Assembly (NCBI GenBank): GCA_024743275.1
Contig: JANSWW010000001.1
Location: 248,001 to 312,000, forward strand
Length of the DNA: 64,000 bases
Source: Alphaproteobacteria bacterium
GTDB taxonomy: Bacteria; Pseudomonadota; Alphaproteobacteria; JANSWW01
Reading direction: 5' to 3'
Both the position numbers and the translations under genes were made by a program. Each line of letters starts with the position of its first letter. Positions within the stretch are counted from its first letter, which is position 1. The notes below the pieces were generated by a model that was given only the letters and a program-made list of their open reading frames with translations, did not search any database and was not told the DNA's origin. Shown in pieces: positions 18,701 through 26,344 of this stretch.

Positions 18701-21597
18701 GCTTCGGAGACCTGCTGCATTTCGCCGGATTCGGAAATCTGCCCGGCAGGCTCCGGTGTGTCACTAGATGCCAAATAGCCAGGATCAGAATCGTCGGCTA
18801 TTTCGTCGGCTATTTGGTTCTCGGCTATTTCACCCAGGTTATCAAGCTGCTCGAACACCTCGTCGGTCGTGTCCATGTCAGACACGTCCTCGCCGCGGGC
18901 CCGCAGGGTATCGCGCGCACCGGAGTACCAGCCCGGCAAGTGTTCCCGCAGCTTGTCTGGTGTCGTGTCGAAGTCTTCGGCAATTTGACGGGCAAGGTCG
19001 GCGAACCGCCGGATGCCGGCCTCGATGTGGTAGCCCGCCAACTGGATACCGTCGGCAAGCATCTCGGGATCGATGCCGGAATTGAGTTGGTTGCGCAGCT
19101 TCGCCCGCAGCCGCTCGCGAGCAGCGTCGGCCTTTTCCTTGGTGAAGATCTTGTTCTTCGAGCCGTAGTCCGCCGGTCGGGGTGTGGACGGCGCCTTTGG
19201 GCTGCCTGTCGATTCCACCGTATTACCACCGGGCAAACTACGGTCGGGTGCGGAGGGCAAATCTGCTTGCCCCGCAGGTGGGGTTTGTGCCTGCCCTTCG
19301 CCCGCCGCTTCTGCGCGCTCCTGATCGGCTGCACGCTCCCGCTCGACTTCCTCGACGGTCTTGAACTCATTACCGCGCCGGCCGGATTGGATCTCGATAC
19401 CTTGGCCCGGCACCACACCGACCGGCTCCGAAACGCGGATGCCGCTATCGCTGTAGGAGCGAACGCCGTTTTCATCCTCGAAGACCAGTTTGCCGTCAGG
19501 GTTCCGCCCGATCGATTGGCCAGGGTCGCGCTGCGGGGTTTGTGGCTCATCCGCGACAGGCAAATCGGCTTGTGTGTCACCAACCGGGGCGTCGTTATCG
19601 ACAACAGGGGCCGGCCCACTGACATCGATCATGTCGGGGTTACGATTGAAGAACCGCTTCACGTTCTGAACCCGCGCACCGCCGATTTCCGGCGTGACCC
19701 CACTGGTTCGCTCAATGCCCCGCACTTCGCCGTCGCTGAAGAGAACTGTCTTTGTAGACCCGTCACCGAAGGTTACGCGGGCTGTATGATTCCCCCATGC
19801 GTCCTTCGTGCTGATGTCCGACACGCTGACAACGGTGTTCCGCGGCGAATTTGGATCGGTAATCACGTCCACGGGGTCCGGATTTGCAGGCGGCGCAATG
19901 CCGGTGCCGCCCCCATCACCTTGCCCGGCTTCCTGATCCGGAGTTGGCGGGGTCGTGTCCTCGGGCTGTCCCGGAGCCGGGGTTTCGGCCTGGTCGGTGT
20001 TAAGGGCCTGCTCCTCGAAGTACCGCTTGGCTGCTTCCAGGCGCTTCGGGGATTTGATCCGCTTCCCGCTGTAGAACAGTCCCGGCGTCCCGCCAGCGGT
20101 CGAATACTGGTAGACTTTGCCGTCGCCGAACTCGACGTAATCGCTGCCGCGCACGCCCACGACGGTCTCGCTTTTCTTTGGTGCCGGCGTTTCCTCGGCA
20201 GCGGGCGCCACAGGCTCGGCGGGCTCGGGGGCCGCGGGCACCGGCATGTTGATGATGTTCGCCTCGGCGCTCCACTGGTCGGCCACACCAGCCGTCCCCG
20301 GCCGCGTGCCGATTTCGCTCGGCGTGACCTCGACATTGGGCGTCAGGTCCGGACCCGGGTTGACCGCCGGCTGTTCGCTGACAATCGGATTGATTCCCTG
20401 CGCGCCTTCGCCCGGCATCCAATCACTCGGCGGGATGTCGTCGGCTTGCCCGTCTTCCTCTTCCGGCCGCTCATTGTCCTGGACCTGGATCGGCGGCGCC
20501 TGCGGCCCCTCGGGCTGCGGTTCCGGCTGCTCGGAAGCCGGCGGCGGGACAGTCGTATCGTCGCCCTTCTTCTTCCGGGCGGCGTCATAGGCACCGGTGA
20601 CAATCTCGGGCGCACCCATGGCCACTTCGGCGATGTATTCCGCCCAGACCGAACCAGGCTCGGCAATCTCGCCCTCGGTCGCCAACTGGGCAGCAGCCTC
20701 ACCACCGGCGCCGAACGCGCCCTGGGCAGCGACTTCCACGCCGGTCCCGAGCGTCTTGCCGACGATGCCGCCGCCGGTCGCCCGCGCGACGGGGGCCAGC
20801 ATCCGACCGGCCAGGCCAAAGGACAGGGCATCGAACAAGCCAATGGCGATCCCGCGCTTGACCCCTCGCTCCCGGGCGTTGGCCATGAACTCCGGATCCG
20901 CCAAGGCCGCCTTGATCGCCTCAACGTCATTGCCGATCCCGGCGTTCTGCAGTTCCTCGGCCAGGGTCAGGGAGTATTCGACGGCCGCCGACACAGTGCC
21001 GGCCCCGGCCGCCGCACCAATGCCGCCACCGGCGACGGTGCCCGCGATACCGGCAAGGATGATCGGTGCGGAGATTGGCGCCGACTCGCCCAGGAGTGTT
21101 CCGATAGCGTTGAAGTCGAGGCGCTTGATCTGATCCCAGGTGGCCGACATGGCATCGAAGAAGGTCTCCGCCCCCACGATGTCCTGCAGCTTCTGGGCTG
21201 TCTCCGGATCGAGCGGGTACTGGGCCTTGTCCTGCTCATTCGCCAGCAGGTACTCGATCATCTTCTCGTCGCTGAGAAGGCCGAACTCATTCGCGCCGAC
21301 GTTCACCGCTTGCTCAAGGGTGTTCCAGCCGCGGCCGAACGAATTAAATGCGCCCGGCTCCGGATTAGGTGTGACATTGCCCTGCATTGTCACAGATCCG
21401 TCTGCTACCGTAGCGGCCGGCGTGCCGACAAATTCGTTGGCATCGTAGGGCGCACCCTGGGGAGCCATGCCGATGCGGGCCATGAAGTCGGCCCGGTCCA
21501 TATCGGAATAGAACTTCCGGTAAAGGCCGTCCGCCAACTGCTCGTCGGTCAGGTCGCTATACTGCGGGTACTGCTCTCGCACCTGCTGGATGTTCAT
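9799..21597 (-). CDS. Giant polyvalent virion protein: methyltransferase, helicase, HExxH and LPD38-like domains
   Basis: A 3932-aa protein. The N-terminus (QYSDLTDEQLADGLYRKFYS) is a module seen in podoviral ejection proteins. A Gly/Ala hydrophobic stretch follows at about 170-205, then a Pro/Glu/Gln-rich linker to about 900. The N6-adenine methyltransferase has motif I YEPTAGNGALL (about 1077) and NPPFG (about 1146). The SF2 helicase resembles strawberry-notch/DarB types, with GDQTGMGKGR (about 1486), LLDESH (about 1667) and QMLGRINRTGQ (about 2066). A metallopeptidase-like HELGHFLE lies at about 2766 with EGFAEFF downstream. The C-terminus (FIDYSRYGDN, TVPFLNAAIQG, about 3440) resembles large-polyvalent-protein domain LPD38. 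It probably enters the cell with the DNA and protects it (DarB-like antirestriction); this is inferred. TAATG overlap couples it to the upstream gene. Confidence 0.88.
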   Translation of the reverse strand: MNIQQVREQYPQYSDLTDEQLADGLYRKFYSDMDRADFMARIGMAPQGAPYDANEFVGTPAATVADGSVTMQGNVTPNPEPGAFNSFGRGWNTLEQAVNVGANEFGLLSDEKMIEYLLANEQDKAQYPLDPETAQKLQDIVGAETFFDAMSATWDQIKRLDFNAIGTLLGESAPISAPIILAGIAGTVAGGGIGAAAGAGTVSAAVEYSLTLAEELQNAGIGNDVEAIKAALADPEFMANARERGVKRGIAIGLFDALSFGLAGRMLAPVARATGGGIVGKTLGTGVEVAAQGAFGAGGEAAAQLATEGEIAEPGSVWAEYIAEVAMGAPEIVTGAYDAARKKKGDDTTVPPPASEQPEPQPEGPQAPPIQVQDNERPEEEDGQADDIPPSDWMPGEGAQGINPIVSEQPAVNPGPDLTPNVEVTPSEIGTRPGTAGVADQWSAEANIINMPVPAAPEPAEPVAPAAEETPAPKKSETVVGVRGSDYVEFGDGKVYQYSTAGGTPGLFYSGKRIKSPKRLEAAKRYFEEQALNTDQAETPAPGQPEDTTPPTPDQEAGQGDGGGTGIAPPANPDPVDVITDPNSPRNTVVSVSDISTKDAWGNHTARVTFGDGSTKTVLFSDGEVRGIERTSGVTPEIGGARVQNVKRFFNRNPDMIDVSGPAPVVDNDAPVGDTQADLPVADEPQTPQRDPGQSIGRNPDGKLVFEDENGVRSYSDSGIRVSEPVGVVPGQGIEIQSGRRGNEFKTVEEVERERAADQERAEAAGEGQAQTPPAGQADLPSAPDRSLPGGNTVESTGSPKAPSTPRPADYGSKNKIFTKEKADAARERLRAKLRNQLNSGIDPEMLADGIQLAGYHIEAGIRRFADLARQIAEDFDTTPDKLREHLPGWYSGARDTLRARGEDVSDMDTTDEVFEQLDNLGEIAENQIADEIADDSDPGYLASSDTPEPAGQISESGEMQQVSEAFRDAFLVGESFATIVQARKKAAEILGRPIEANTTDAKMVDEAIEVGVVMAAKEIADNSKPQASYDALVDLYGQQPKLGTRTSTSMIQQAYSTPVPLAFLASRLAGINAGKTVYEPTAGNGALLIASKPGNVTANELNGARRESLQRIYPEATVTGEDVSEFTPTDSGFNPQEFDAVIGNPPFGLVKDEDGNNLSWQIDEKYETNQVDHKIALQALETMKDDGRAVLIVGGLRDDKDRVKGYRNSTAKRQFYNRLFNQYNVVDMFTVDGSLYERQGAGYPVDVIVIDGRGQSAMKPPYAEAPPVFGTWDALKEKLNDTPRNRQPDQLGNTGNGGRSPDRDAAGDSGDGGQTGSGAQGGSRPSSGGGTEPASGGRRSEPDPAQTGEGVRDAGTPAVEGGDQASEAGSGRVGGDRADAGKPPARRARGNVADESAENAQQVANKPISSGNPMGAVMPRNQITALANALEEIQDQYADKGGIDGFVAERLDYASIEEMQEVFGAEQIDALALAIKNMSVDKGFILGDQTGMGKGRVVAGLLRYAYIRGNLPVFFTIKPLLYGDMYRDLKDIGFFDYLGREPNFLMTNNGGLIPIDQEAIDQLTEREELNEFNEALKEDDTLTPADRKRLKKPIPKVDLTRGKFIKAAQKQDAVLAKMKTGKQVREQYDMVFTTYSQMQTIGKGKGQGGQTTERRKFLRRIAPDSTMLLDESHAVGERKDPHEKTKEQPMSALIREVIPKTKGTVFSSATFAKRPDVMDLYATTDLRLAVSSPEKIGPLIEKGGIPMQQITTTMLSEAGQYARRERSFNGIKYQDETVKVDKGVYDDSSSALSAVLEFSNFVKAAVNVKEDDIGAAGGTILTDLAVGEEGVESFNFTSVMHNLIKQVSLSLKADAVANAAIEELKAGRKPVITVAATNESLMTSVFDDMDGLKLGDKVEFDLRAAFQRYLERTRRVTFKDVDNETQYHRLTDEELGPAGVAAYDQALAIIKDLDGDKLPGSPIDYITDKIRDAGFEVGEVTGRSARVEYKKGKTYFSRRKPFDLTDAGKRRAIERFNNETGQAIILNQSGSTGLSLHASENFKDQAQRVMLLAQAEAEINTHMQMLGRINRTGQVVMPEYRMMVADIPAELRPAAVLAKKMASLNANTTSDRKSAITSEETPDFLNRHGDRIVWRVLDADEAIWRRLDSPYMGESEKDAPDGLAMKVTGRIPLLQYKDQIEIYDQIISEYNAYIEELKGLGLYNLEAETVDLQATTLYTQVVGEEVAESSSPFAKPAIVEEVEAKILGRPFTSDQVLEKVKAELGDLKANVQGELQISTPPGDTSIYRVLGNTYQHKEKIKEIPGARWNPIIRGWEFPANQEAEAQNILGSLLGGEVEAKFTDSNFPEMLHQIGAQKTGEMAQKAREEFHGWREAALADMKPEAAQKFAAALLDGQTHFNLVMQSAPIGASVQLRTDSGNIYGVVTKIARTGKTKNPLAASAWKMTIALAAPEKQITLPFSRLGGEGAQVQIRRSDTMGDQRVWDLFDQFQGSDRKERRTIVTGNILRGYEFTRGRGRITYFSRKDGKVVPGILMPRDWEVEDALSRSGVVFKTAKDATEFLMRAGYLQTREADVQIRKNSRDEIKVTVPKSKKAGGRYALNDKVRNQVDGREFVNGTAYRQGGEKEFGRTVQALMDAGAVFEVSPRQDGFSIATEIAGNPIGEKKATPEMEARKAKNEQGGGFAYYTPKTQVTFMAGRKRRSEQGTQAERGDRPIKTPQDLVDRLRDAMPVKAGQGRLPMQKAVGAFNTRSHAIRLRSLSNLDIYAHELGHFLEAKFSGVEGLKARFSEEIEGMSHDPALEGDALRSEGFAEFFRNYTLNKAYARRHAPGFYEAFDRAMRDNQPDFHKAIQEVHDEHARYIDAPSQQVIADGLKSRESNKTVWAGIGEYFSSRNRAGKSVMPAGKRGLRNALPAILLGMYKGTLAQHVGISALRDQIMDLFKVNHQEAKTLEAVDDPEVTARRQKNAVTIASADLAYGILFDDGNRSVSMTDVLTKAVGENNFTNERMMRDFGGYLVSRRAVYLWDQFRNGERPSAPTKETRGDHLQNLGDMEAQYPGFEEAAAMYDEFMRGLLRLRAEEGIISGAQYKDLLERDPHYTPFKRWRDDLPSFDQDPVGRPMRPLARLKGSERDIIDPIETSMQMVLRTRQEVEQNKVKRQLVELAREAGGGSASFLEEVSAYEPKVERVWLSMFTKSLVDLTGLPPEHWEKAGTAQILESIADHLNELEEEVQVAYFKQVTTQERDGEPLVFWRENGELRAFVLNGDDPVGLAAADTLLNGFNKEVANIVTQVMGPASTLLRQGVTTSPSYVLANLVRDFFVVYAQEGAIPGLVQLQGAYEFIVGKDLKHEYEQLGGIMTGIETGMIREVDALSKAGHLDPGKFARVKRNLGPRGFFRNVQLLSEYSETFTRLGLYKKFRREAMARGLDEMAAAKEAAYRANDFIDYSRYGDNYAVVTLRHTVPFLNAAIQGLDKFARVMPGPHKTLMRRMLSPWAKEAAGVPLSPREKRQRKASYLAAARLTSIGILGLMLGIAQEDDEDYQEANDYYRYNHWLVRYGNGENEFFAIPKPWEYAAVSTILERGYAYAKHQDPRELEKMRENLLRQFFIGEMPSGIIPHFTVPLIEYWANRSMYFDGPLIPEYIQADQNHRQATSFTSEFSKSIAKYLYDKTGGDMDVSPLLIDHFITGYGGTVARDVLSGIDSAVFDKDRGGTLSDSPVVRRFVKDWTVRGQSQNEFFNIVGKTGDWSAKAGSLRDDLRAGDWKGAAKFLDSLDPSEKHYALWKQVTGNALSSAPSKIGGKRPLAWHPLERAKATTKALRATMRAIDDGDIADVPSNKQGTTRALMREWVIGEYRNALIESGAKGYEKRKPIDTASIQEKLDNISPAILRAYRKETRSKPSPRAMENFAERRQIITDRMEAEIRRRANAQ

Positions 21598-23156
21598 TAC
21601 CGGATCCCCAGTGGGTCTGCCGTCGGGCCACCGCTCGGGGCGGCGCCACTGCCAGCCAATTCGTTCGCCATCGAAACCTGGGCCTGGACGCGGCGGTTGG
21701 CTTCCTCCGCCACGAACACGGAATGCTGCACCCCATCCGGCGGCTCGATGTAACCGTTGTCGATGTCCTCGCGGACGGCCTTGGTCGCCTTCTCAAGCAG
21801 GATGGAAATGCGGCTCGCGTTGACCTTGCCATCCTTGCCGGCCAGGTCCCGGGCGCGCACGCCGGTATCCGTGACCTTGGCGGTGCGGTGGTTGAAGGCG
21901 CCGATGTTGCCGTTCTGCAGGATGACGGAGGAGAACGACTCCTTGCTGTTTCGCTCCCTGGCCACCTTCTCGCGGGAATCGCGATCGAGTTTGCTGATCT
22001 CGGCCCGGAACTTCCGGTCTTCTTCCCGCTCGGCGGCTCGGAACGCCCGGTCTTCGGCGCGCTCCTGCTTCCGCGCGGCGCGCTGGTCGTCCTTCTCGAT
22101 CATGGTGGACGCCTCACCCAGGCCGTCGCCCAGCGCCTCGAAGAAGGTCTTGCCCGTGCCGTTGGCCCGCTGTCCCGGAGACATCATCTTGGACCCGGCG
22201 GCGAGTGCGTACTTCCACCAGTTCTCGGGCAAGGTGATCCCCTTGTCTTGCTCGACCTCGATCCCGGCCGTATCGACCTCGGGGGAGGCAAGCAGTCGCT
22301 CCGCCAGGCTCGGCGGCCGGGGTTCCGGCGGGGCCACGCCGTCCGCAGGATCGACCGGCGCGTCAAGGCCAGGAGACGGGTTGCCCCGGGACGCAGCCGC
22401 CGGCGGACGCGGCTTCGGGACAATGACATCTGCCAAGCCCACACCGGGTTCCGTGATCGGTGTGCCCTCGAACTCGTTCGGGTCATAGGGAACCGGGATC
22501 CGGGTCGGCGTCCCCATGAACTCGTTGGCATCATAGGGAGCAGACGGCCGGCGGTCGTTCTGCCCGCTGATCGGCGGCCGCGGGCCCGGGCGATACCCAG
22601 GTGCGGCGGGCGGCGTGAGGCCGGCACCGAACCGGGTGGCGCTGCCCGGAGTGGCCAGACCTGACGGCGGGGCCGGGTCTTCCATGGTGAGGCTCGGCAG
22701 GGCCGGCAGGTTGCCCGCCTGCCCACGCCTATCCCGCCGGTCGGCGGTTGCCGTCGAAGGCGGCCGAGGGGCCGGGTCACGATAGCGGTCGCTCCACGGG
22801 CGTTCCGGCTGCGTCTTGAAATCGGCGAAGGGCGGCGGCAGCGGCGGGGCCCCGATGTCGTCACGGGTCGCCCCACTGGGGGTCGCAAGTCCGGTCGGCG
22901 GCGCCGGGTCAGGCGCGGGCGCGCGATCCGTCCGCAAGTTCGAGTCGGCATACTGGGCCTGTCGAGCAGCACGGCGCCGGTTGACGTGATCCGTCGGGTC
23001 GCCAGCCTGGGCCCCGGCCGCGCTCTTGATCTCGCCCGCGGTAAACCCGCGCTGGCGCAGGATCAGGGTGGCAAGAGCCCGCTCCTGGCTGGAACCGCCA
23101 CGGATGACGTTGATGAGTTGGGCGTCGGAAAGGGCTTCGTATTTGCGCCGGTCCAT
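21597..23156 (-). CDS. Internal virion/ejection protein candidate, Pro-rich
   Basis: A 519-aa protein. It begins with a short helical module (RRKYEALSDAQLINVIRGGSSQERALATLILRQRGFT). A long disordered Pro/Arg-rich middle carries repeats: PPTGLATPSGATR/PPSGLATPGSATR and PYDANEFMGTP/PYDPNEFEGTP. A charged coiled-coil (about 370-420) precedes the C-terminal domain. The PYDANEF-type motif recurs near the N-terminus of the giant protein, to which this gene is coupled by a TAATG overlap. I infer that it is co-packaged with the giant protein. No enzyme motif is visible. Confidence 0.6.
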   Translation of the reverse strand: MDRRKYEALSDAQLINVIRGGSSQERALATLILRQRGFTAGEIKSAAGAQAGDPTDHVNRRRAARQAQYADSNLRTDRAPAPDPAPPTGLATPSGATRDDIGAPPLPPPFADFKTQPERPWSDRYRDPAPRPPSTATADRRDRRGQAGNLPALPSLTMEDPAPPSGLATPGSATRFGAGLTPPAAPGYRPGPRPPISGQNDRRPSAPYDANEFMGTPTRIPVPYDPNEFEGTPITEPGVGLADVIVPKPRPPAAASRGNPSPGLDAPVDPADGVAPPEPRPPSLAERLLASPEVDTAGIEVEQDKGITLPENWWKYALAAGSKMMSPGQRANGTGKTFFEALGDGLGEASTMIEKDDQRAARKQERAEDRAFRAAEREEDRKFRAEISKLDRDSREKVARERNSKESFSSVILQNGNIGAFNHRTAKVTDTGVRARDLAGKDGKVNASRISILLEKATKAVREDIDNGYIEPPDGVQHSVFVAEEANRRVQAQVSMANELAGSGAAPSGGPTADPLGIR

Positions 23157-23168
23157 CTCAGAGCCTCC

Positions 23169-24272
23169 TTACGCCAGAGGCTGCCAGCCAAGGCCGCCGG
23201 CAACACCAAGGCCCGCAAGCCCCGCACCGGCAATCTGGCTGAACATATTTGGGCCGCCCCCGCTCGTGGTCTGTTGCTGCTGGGCGAACAGCCGCGCATA
23301 GGGATCCGGGGTGTTCCCCGAGATGGCCCCGGAGAGCGCGCCCATTTGCTGCCACGGGTGGGACTTCTGGTTCAGGAAGTCCTCGTACTGAATGTCGAGG
23401 GACTTCTGGCCCATGTCCTGGCCCATGCCGCCAATCCGCATCAGGTTCTCGACATCGATGTTGCCCATCTGCTGGGCTGTGGTGGCGAGCCCGGCCAGGC
23501 CCTGACCGGCCGTGGCAATGCGGTTCATGTCGGTGTTGAACTGGTCCCTGTTCGCGTTGAACGCTTGGAGGCCCGCATTCTGGTTCTGGGTCTGGGTCGT
23601 GATGGCCCGGCTCTGATCCCGCTCGAACTGCTGCTGGGAGTTCTGGTAGCCCTGATCCTCGCCCTCGGCGACGATCTGGTCCCGCATCTGGTTCTCTTCT
23701 TCCTCGCGCAGCGCATCGAGGACAGCGTGCCGTCCGCCACCGAAGACCCCGGCCTCGCTCGCCCGGGCATCGTCCGCACTGCGCCGGCGCGCATAGACAT
23801 CATCCAGGCGGCCAAGACGCGCATCGATCACCTTGTCCCGATACGGGTTCATGTACCGATCGGCCTCGCCAGGCGTCCAGTCCTTGGTCTGGACCGAACC
23901 CTGCTGCAGGTATTCTCCGCCCAGGTCCTGCCAGGTCTGGCCTGCGTAACCGACCTTATCGATGGCGTCCGCGAGCTGATCCTGACCGACGGCATTGTCG
24001 CCCGTCGCAACGACCTGGCCCGTATCGTTGTCGATGGTGATCCCGAGGTTGTTCCGCAGGCGCTCCATGCCGGTCAACTGATCGGTCGTGAAGTTCTGCA
24101 GCCGGGCACCCGAGTACGGGATATAGTCCTTCTGGTCGTTGTAGATGTTCGCGGCGATACCCTGGATATTGCCGATATTCTGGGTCTGATCCTCGTAGAA
24201 GGTCTTCAGAAAATCCGGGAGTTCGTTCTGCTGAATGACCGTCTGCGGTTCACTGTCGAATAGGAAGCCCAT
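23169..24272 (-). CDS. Virion-associated protein, Gln/Asn-rich (ejection or tail protein)
   Basis: A 367-aa protein starting MGFLFDSEPQTVIQQNELPDFLK. The helical middle is very rich in Gln/Asn (..DQSRAITTQTQNQNAGLQAF..), and the Gly-rich end is FSQIAGAGLAGLGVAGGLG. Proteins with this N-terminal pattern and GGGRHAVLDALREEEEN-like central motifs are common between tail and ejection proteins of podoviruses. No catalytic motif is visible. It lies 12 nt upstream of the 519-aa gene. Confidence 0.6.
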   Translation of the reverse strand: MGFLFDSEPQTVIQQNELPDFLKTFYEDQTQNIGNIQGIAANIYNDQKDYIPYSGARLQNFTTDQLTGMERLRNNLGITIDNDTGQVVATGDNAVGQDQLADAIDKVGYAGQTWQDLGGEYLQQGSVQTKDWTPGEADRYMNPYRDKVIDARLGRLDDVYARRRSADDARASEAGVFGGGRHAVLDALREEEENQMRDQIVAEGEDQGYQNSQQQFERDQSRAITTQTQNQNAGLQAFNANRDQFNTDMNRIATAGQGLAGLATTAQQMGNIDVENLMRIGGMGQDMGQKSLDIQYEDFLNQKSHPWQQMGALSGAISGNTPDPYARLFAQQQQTTSGGGPNMFSQIAGAGLAGLGVAGGLGWQPLA

Positions 24273-24275
24273 GCG

Positions 24276-24707
24276 CTACCCCTCATACATCCCGCCAATC
24301 GGCTCGAAACCGAGTCGGCGATAGAGACGGTCCTTGCGGCCGCCTGCGTCTCCCGTGCTCACACCGAGCACGACACGTTCGTTGAGGTCCGTAGCGCGCG
24401 CCTTCACAGCGCGGAGTAGATCAAGTCCTGCCCGGCCACGGTGTTCGGGGAGGACGTAGAACCACAGATCCGACCAGGCCGATTCTGTGGAGAACCAATA
24501 GGGCCGCTTCACCAGCCCAATGCTGCCGACCACATTACCATCTTTCTCGGCGACAAAACACATTCCGCTGTCGAGCACATCCAGGAGCGCCGCCGCCGCT
24601 TTGGCCTCGCTGAAGGTCGGCAGGCGCGCGTCGTGCTCCCGATGCAATGCCTCGATGATGCGGAAGACCTGAAGCAGATCACCACGATCTGCGAGGCGAA
24701 CGGACAT
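24276..24707 (-). CDS. GNAT-family N-acetyltransferase
   Basis: A 143-aa acetyl-CoA-dependent acetyltransferase. Seen: the N-terminal VRLADRGDLLQVFRIIEALHRE, CFVAEKDGNVVGSIGLVKRPYWF (strands 3-4), YVLPEHRGRAGLDLL with the R/Q-x-x-G-x-G/A pyrophosphate loop in the form HRGRAG, and YRRLGFEPIGGMYEG at the end. GNAT genes are often embedded among structural genes of podoviruses; the target is unknown. TAATG overlap with the 542-aa protein upstream means co-translation. Confidence 0.85.
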   Translation of the reverse strand: MSVRLADRGDLLQVFRIIEALHREHDARLPTFSEAKAAAALLDVLDSGMCFVAEKDGNVVGSIGLVKRPYWFSTESAWSDLWFYVLPEHRGRAGLDLLRAVKARATDLNERVVLGVSTGDAGGRKDRLYRRLGFEPIGGMYEG

Positions 24708-26335
24708 TAAGCGTTCCGGTAGGGTCGATACTCGAACTGACCGAACATCTTGAAGTGCTGGGCCGCGCCTGCTTCGTCGAGACCAGCCGCCTGCAGATCC
24801 GGATTGAGCGCCAGATAGGTTGCGGCACTGAAGTCCGACGGCAGGCCCTGTTCATTGAACGCGACGGGCGCGTGCGGGTCTTCGTTCTGGTGCGCCCACG
24901 CGAACGCCGAAAGGAAGTCCTCACGGTCGCCGGCGGCAATCAGCGCGTCATAGTCCATGCCCAGGCTGGCGAACTTCGAGCGCCAGAACGCGGCCTCGTT
25001 ACCGGCGATGTCTCCGGTGAAGTGCTGATCGGCCGTGCCCTGCAGGTCTCCACGCCCGGCATAGTAGGCGAACGGGTTGAAGTCCGTCGGGGCCTCGTAG
25101 CCTTCAGCGAACTCGCCATACTGGAAGCCCGTGTTGCTGGCGCTCGGGCTATCGGGATCCGCCAGCGGGTTCTGGACTACGCCATCACGCACGAACTCGA
25201 ACCGATACCGGTTGGTGTTGTCCGTCGGGAAGAAGTCCGCTTCGCCGCCGGCACCCGGCGTCCCATACATCAGGCCCGTATCGTTGCCCTGGGCGTCCCG
25301 GGCCGTCGCGATGCCCTGAGACTGATTGTAGAGCCGCCGGCCATCTTCATCCGCCCGGTGGATCGAATCGCCAAAGCTGATGGGCTCATAGGGCCGGTGG
25401 GTACGCGCCTCGCCGGTATCCGGGTCGGTATTCGTCCGCCCGCTCGGGCTTGTCGGGAACGTGCCCGGAAGCTGCGGGCCGGCCGGCAGGTCATGGGTCA
25501 CGTCGTAGACCCTGCCCTCGTCCTCGCCGAAGTAGTTGTAATGCGCGAGCCCGGAGGCGAACTGGCCGCTTTGGATGGCCGCCGCAACATCCGGATTGGC
25601 TTCGAGATAATCCGCTTCCGAGAAGTCCGACGGGCCACCCTTGAAGGCAAAGGCAGGCCCGCCATCGCCCCGGTCGTTCATCAGGTGGCGGAAGATGTCG
25701 GCATCGGAAAGGCCAGTGGCATCGAGGCCGACGCGATTCGCATAGAACTGCGGGTCGAACCCGGCATAGGCGCCGCGCCGCGGGACCTGCCCCCCGCCCA
25801 GACCATCACGACCCTCGCCCTGGCCATAATTGAGGAAGTGGGAAAGTGGATCGAACTCATCGCCCAGCCATTGCTCCGCCTGGGCTACGTCGGGGTTGGC
25901 GTTGAGATAGGCCACCGGGTCGAAATGGGTCAGCCCCGGGCCCTGCTCACTGGGATTGGACGTGACGTGATTGTAGGGCGCGGCCGGAGGCGGCGGTGGA
26001 GGCGGCGGAGGAGACGGCGCAACCGTCATCGAGGCCGGGCCGCTCGGGGCCGCACCGCTCAACTGAGACGCATCGATGTTGACCACACCGGTGCCCGTCG
26101 TGCTTGGGGTCGCCACAGCCGGCGGCGACGGAGCAAGTGCCCGGTTCTCGGCATGGCCATGGGTCGCGTAGTGGCGCAGCGCCTCACCCATCGTGTCGAT
26201 GCCCGCCGCGCTCAGATCCGAATTGGCGTTGATATAATCCTGCCAAGAGGCGCCGATGTCGTTGATGGCGCGCATAGCCATGTCGTCGGAAATCAGATGG
26301 TTGGAGTCCATGCCCCAGGTGTCTTGCTTTGCCAT
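24707..26335 (-). CDS. Repeat-containing virion protein with NPDV repeats
   Basis: A 542-aa protein. It carries at least four copies, some degenerate, of a ~40-aa module of the form F-D/S-x2-x-YLxxNPDVxxA..GxxHxxxxGxxEGR. Examples are FDPVAYLNANPDVAQA..HFLNYGQGEGR, FSEADYLEANPDVAAA..HYNYFGEDEGR and FSAATYLALNPDLQAA..HFKMFGQFEYR; a diverged copy lies near residues 30-65. This module is familiar from bacterial secreted and Ca-binding surface proteins. A poly-Pro run (about residues 111-119) separates copy 1 from the rest. I infer a tail or surface role, possibly receptor contact. Confidence 0.6.
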   Translation of the reverse strand: MAKQDTWGMDSNHLISDDMAMRAINDIGASWQDYINANSDLSAAGIDTMGEALRHYATHGHAENRALAPSPPAVATPSTTGTGVVNIDASQLSGAAPSGPASMTVAPSPPPPPPPPPAAPYNHVTSNPSEQGPGLTHFDPVAYLNANPDVAQAEQWLGDEFDPLSHFLNYGQGEGRDGLGGGQVPRRGAYAGFDPQFYANRVGLDATGLSDADIFRHLMNDRGDGGPAFAFKGGPSDFSEADYLEANPDVAAAIQSGQFASGLAHYNYFGEDEGRVYDVTHDLPAGPQLPGTFPTSPSGRTNTDPDTGEARTHRPYEPISFGDSIHRADEDGRRLYNQSQGIATARDAQGNDTGLMYGTPGAGGEADFFPTDNTNRYRFEFVRDGVVQNPLADPDSPSASNTGFQYGEFAEGYEAPTDFNPFAYYAGRGDLQGTADQHFTGDIAGNEAAFWRSKFASLGMDYDALIAAGDREDFLSAFAWAHQNEDPHAPVAFNEQGLPSDFSAATYLALNPDLQAAGLDEAGAAQHFKMFGQFEYRPYRNA

Positions 26336-26344
26336 CTCTCTCTC

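Noticed and set aside
9772..21753. A nearly 4000-codon open frame on the + strand
   Set aside because: It is exactly antisense to the giant gene, is rich in Leu/Arg/Val/His without domains, and reflects the GC-rich third positions of the real gene.
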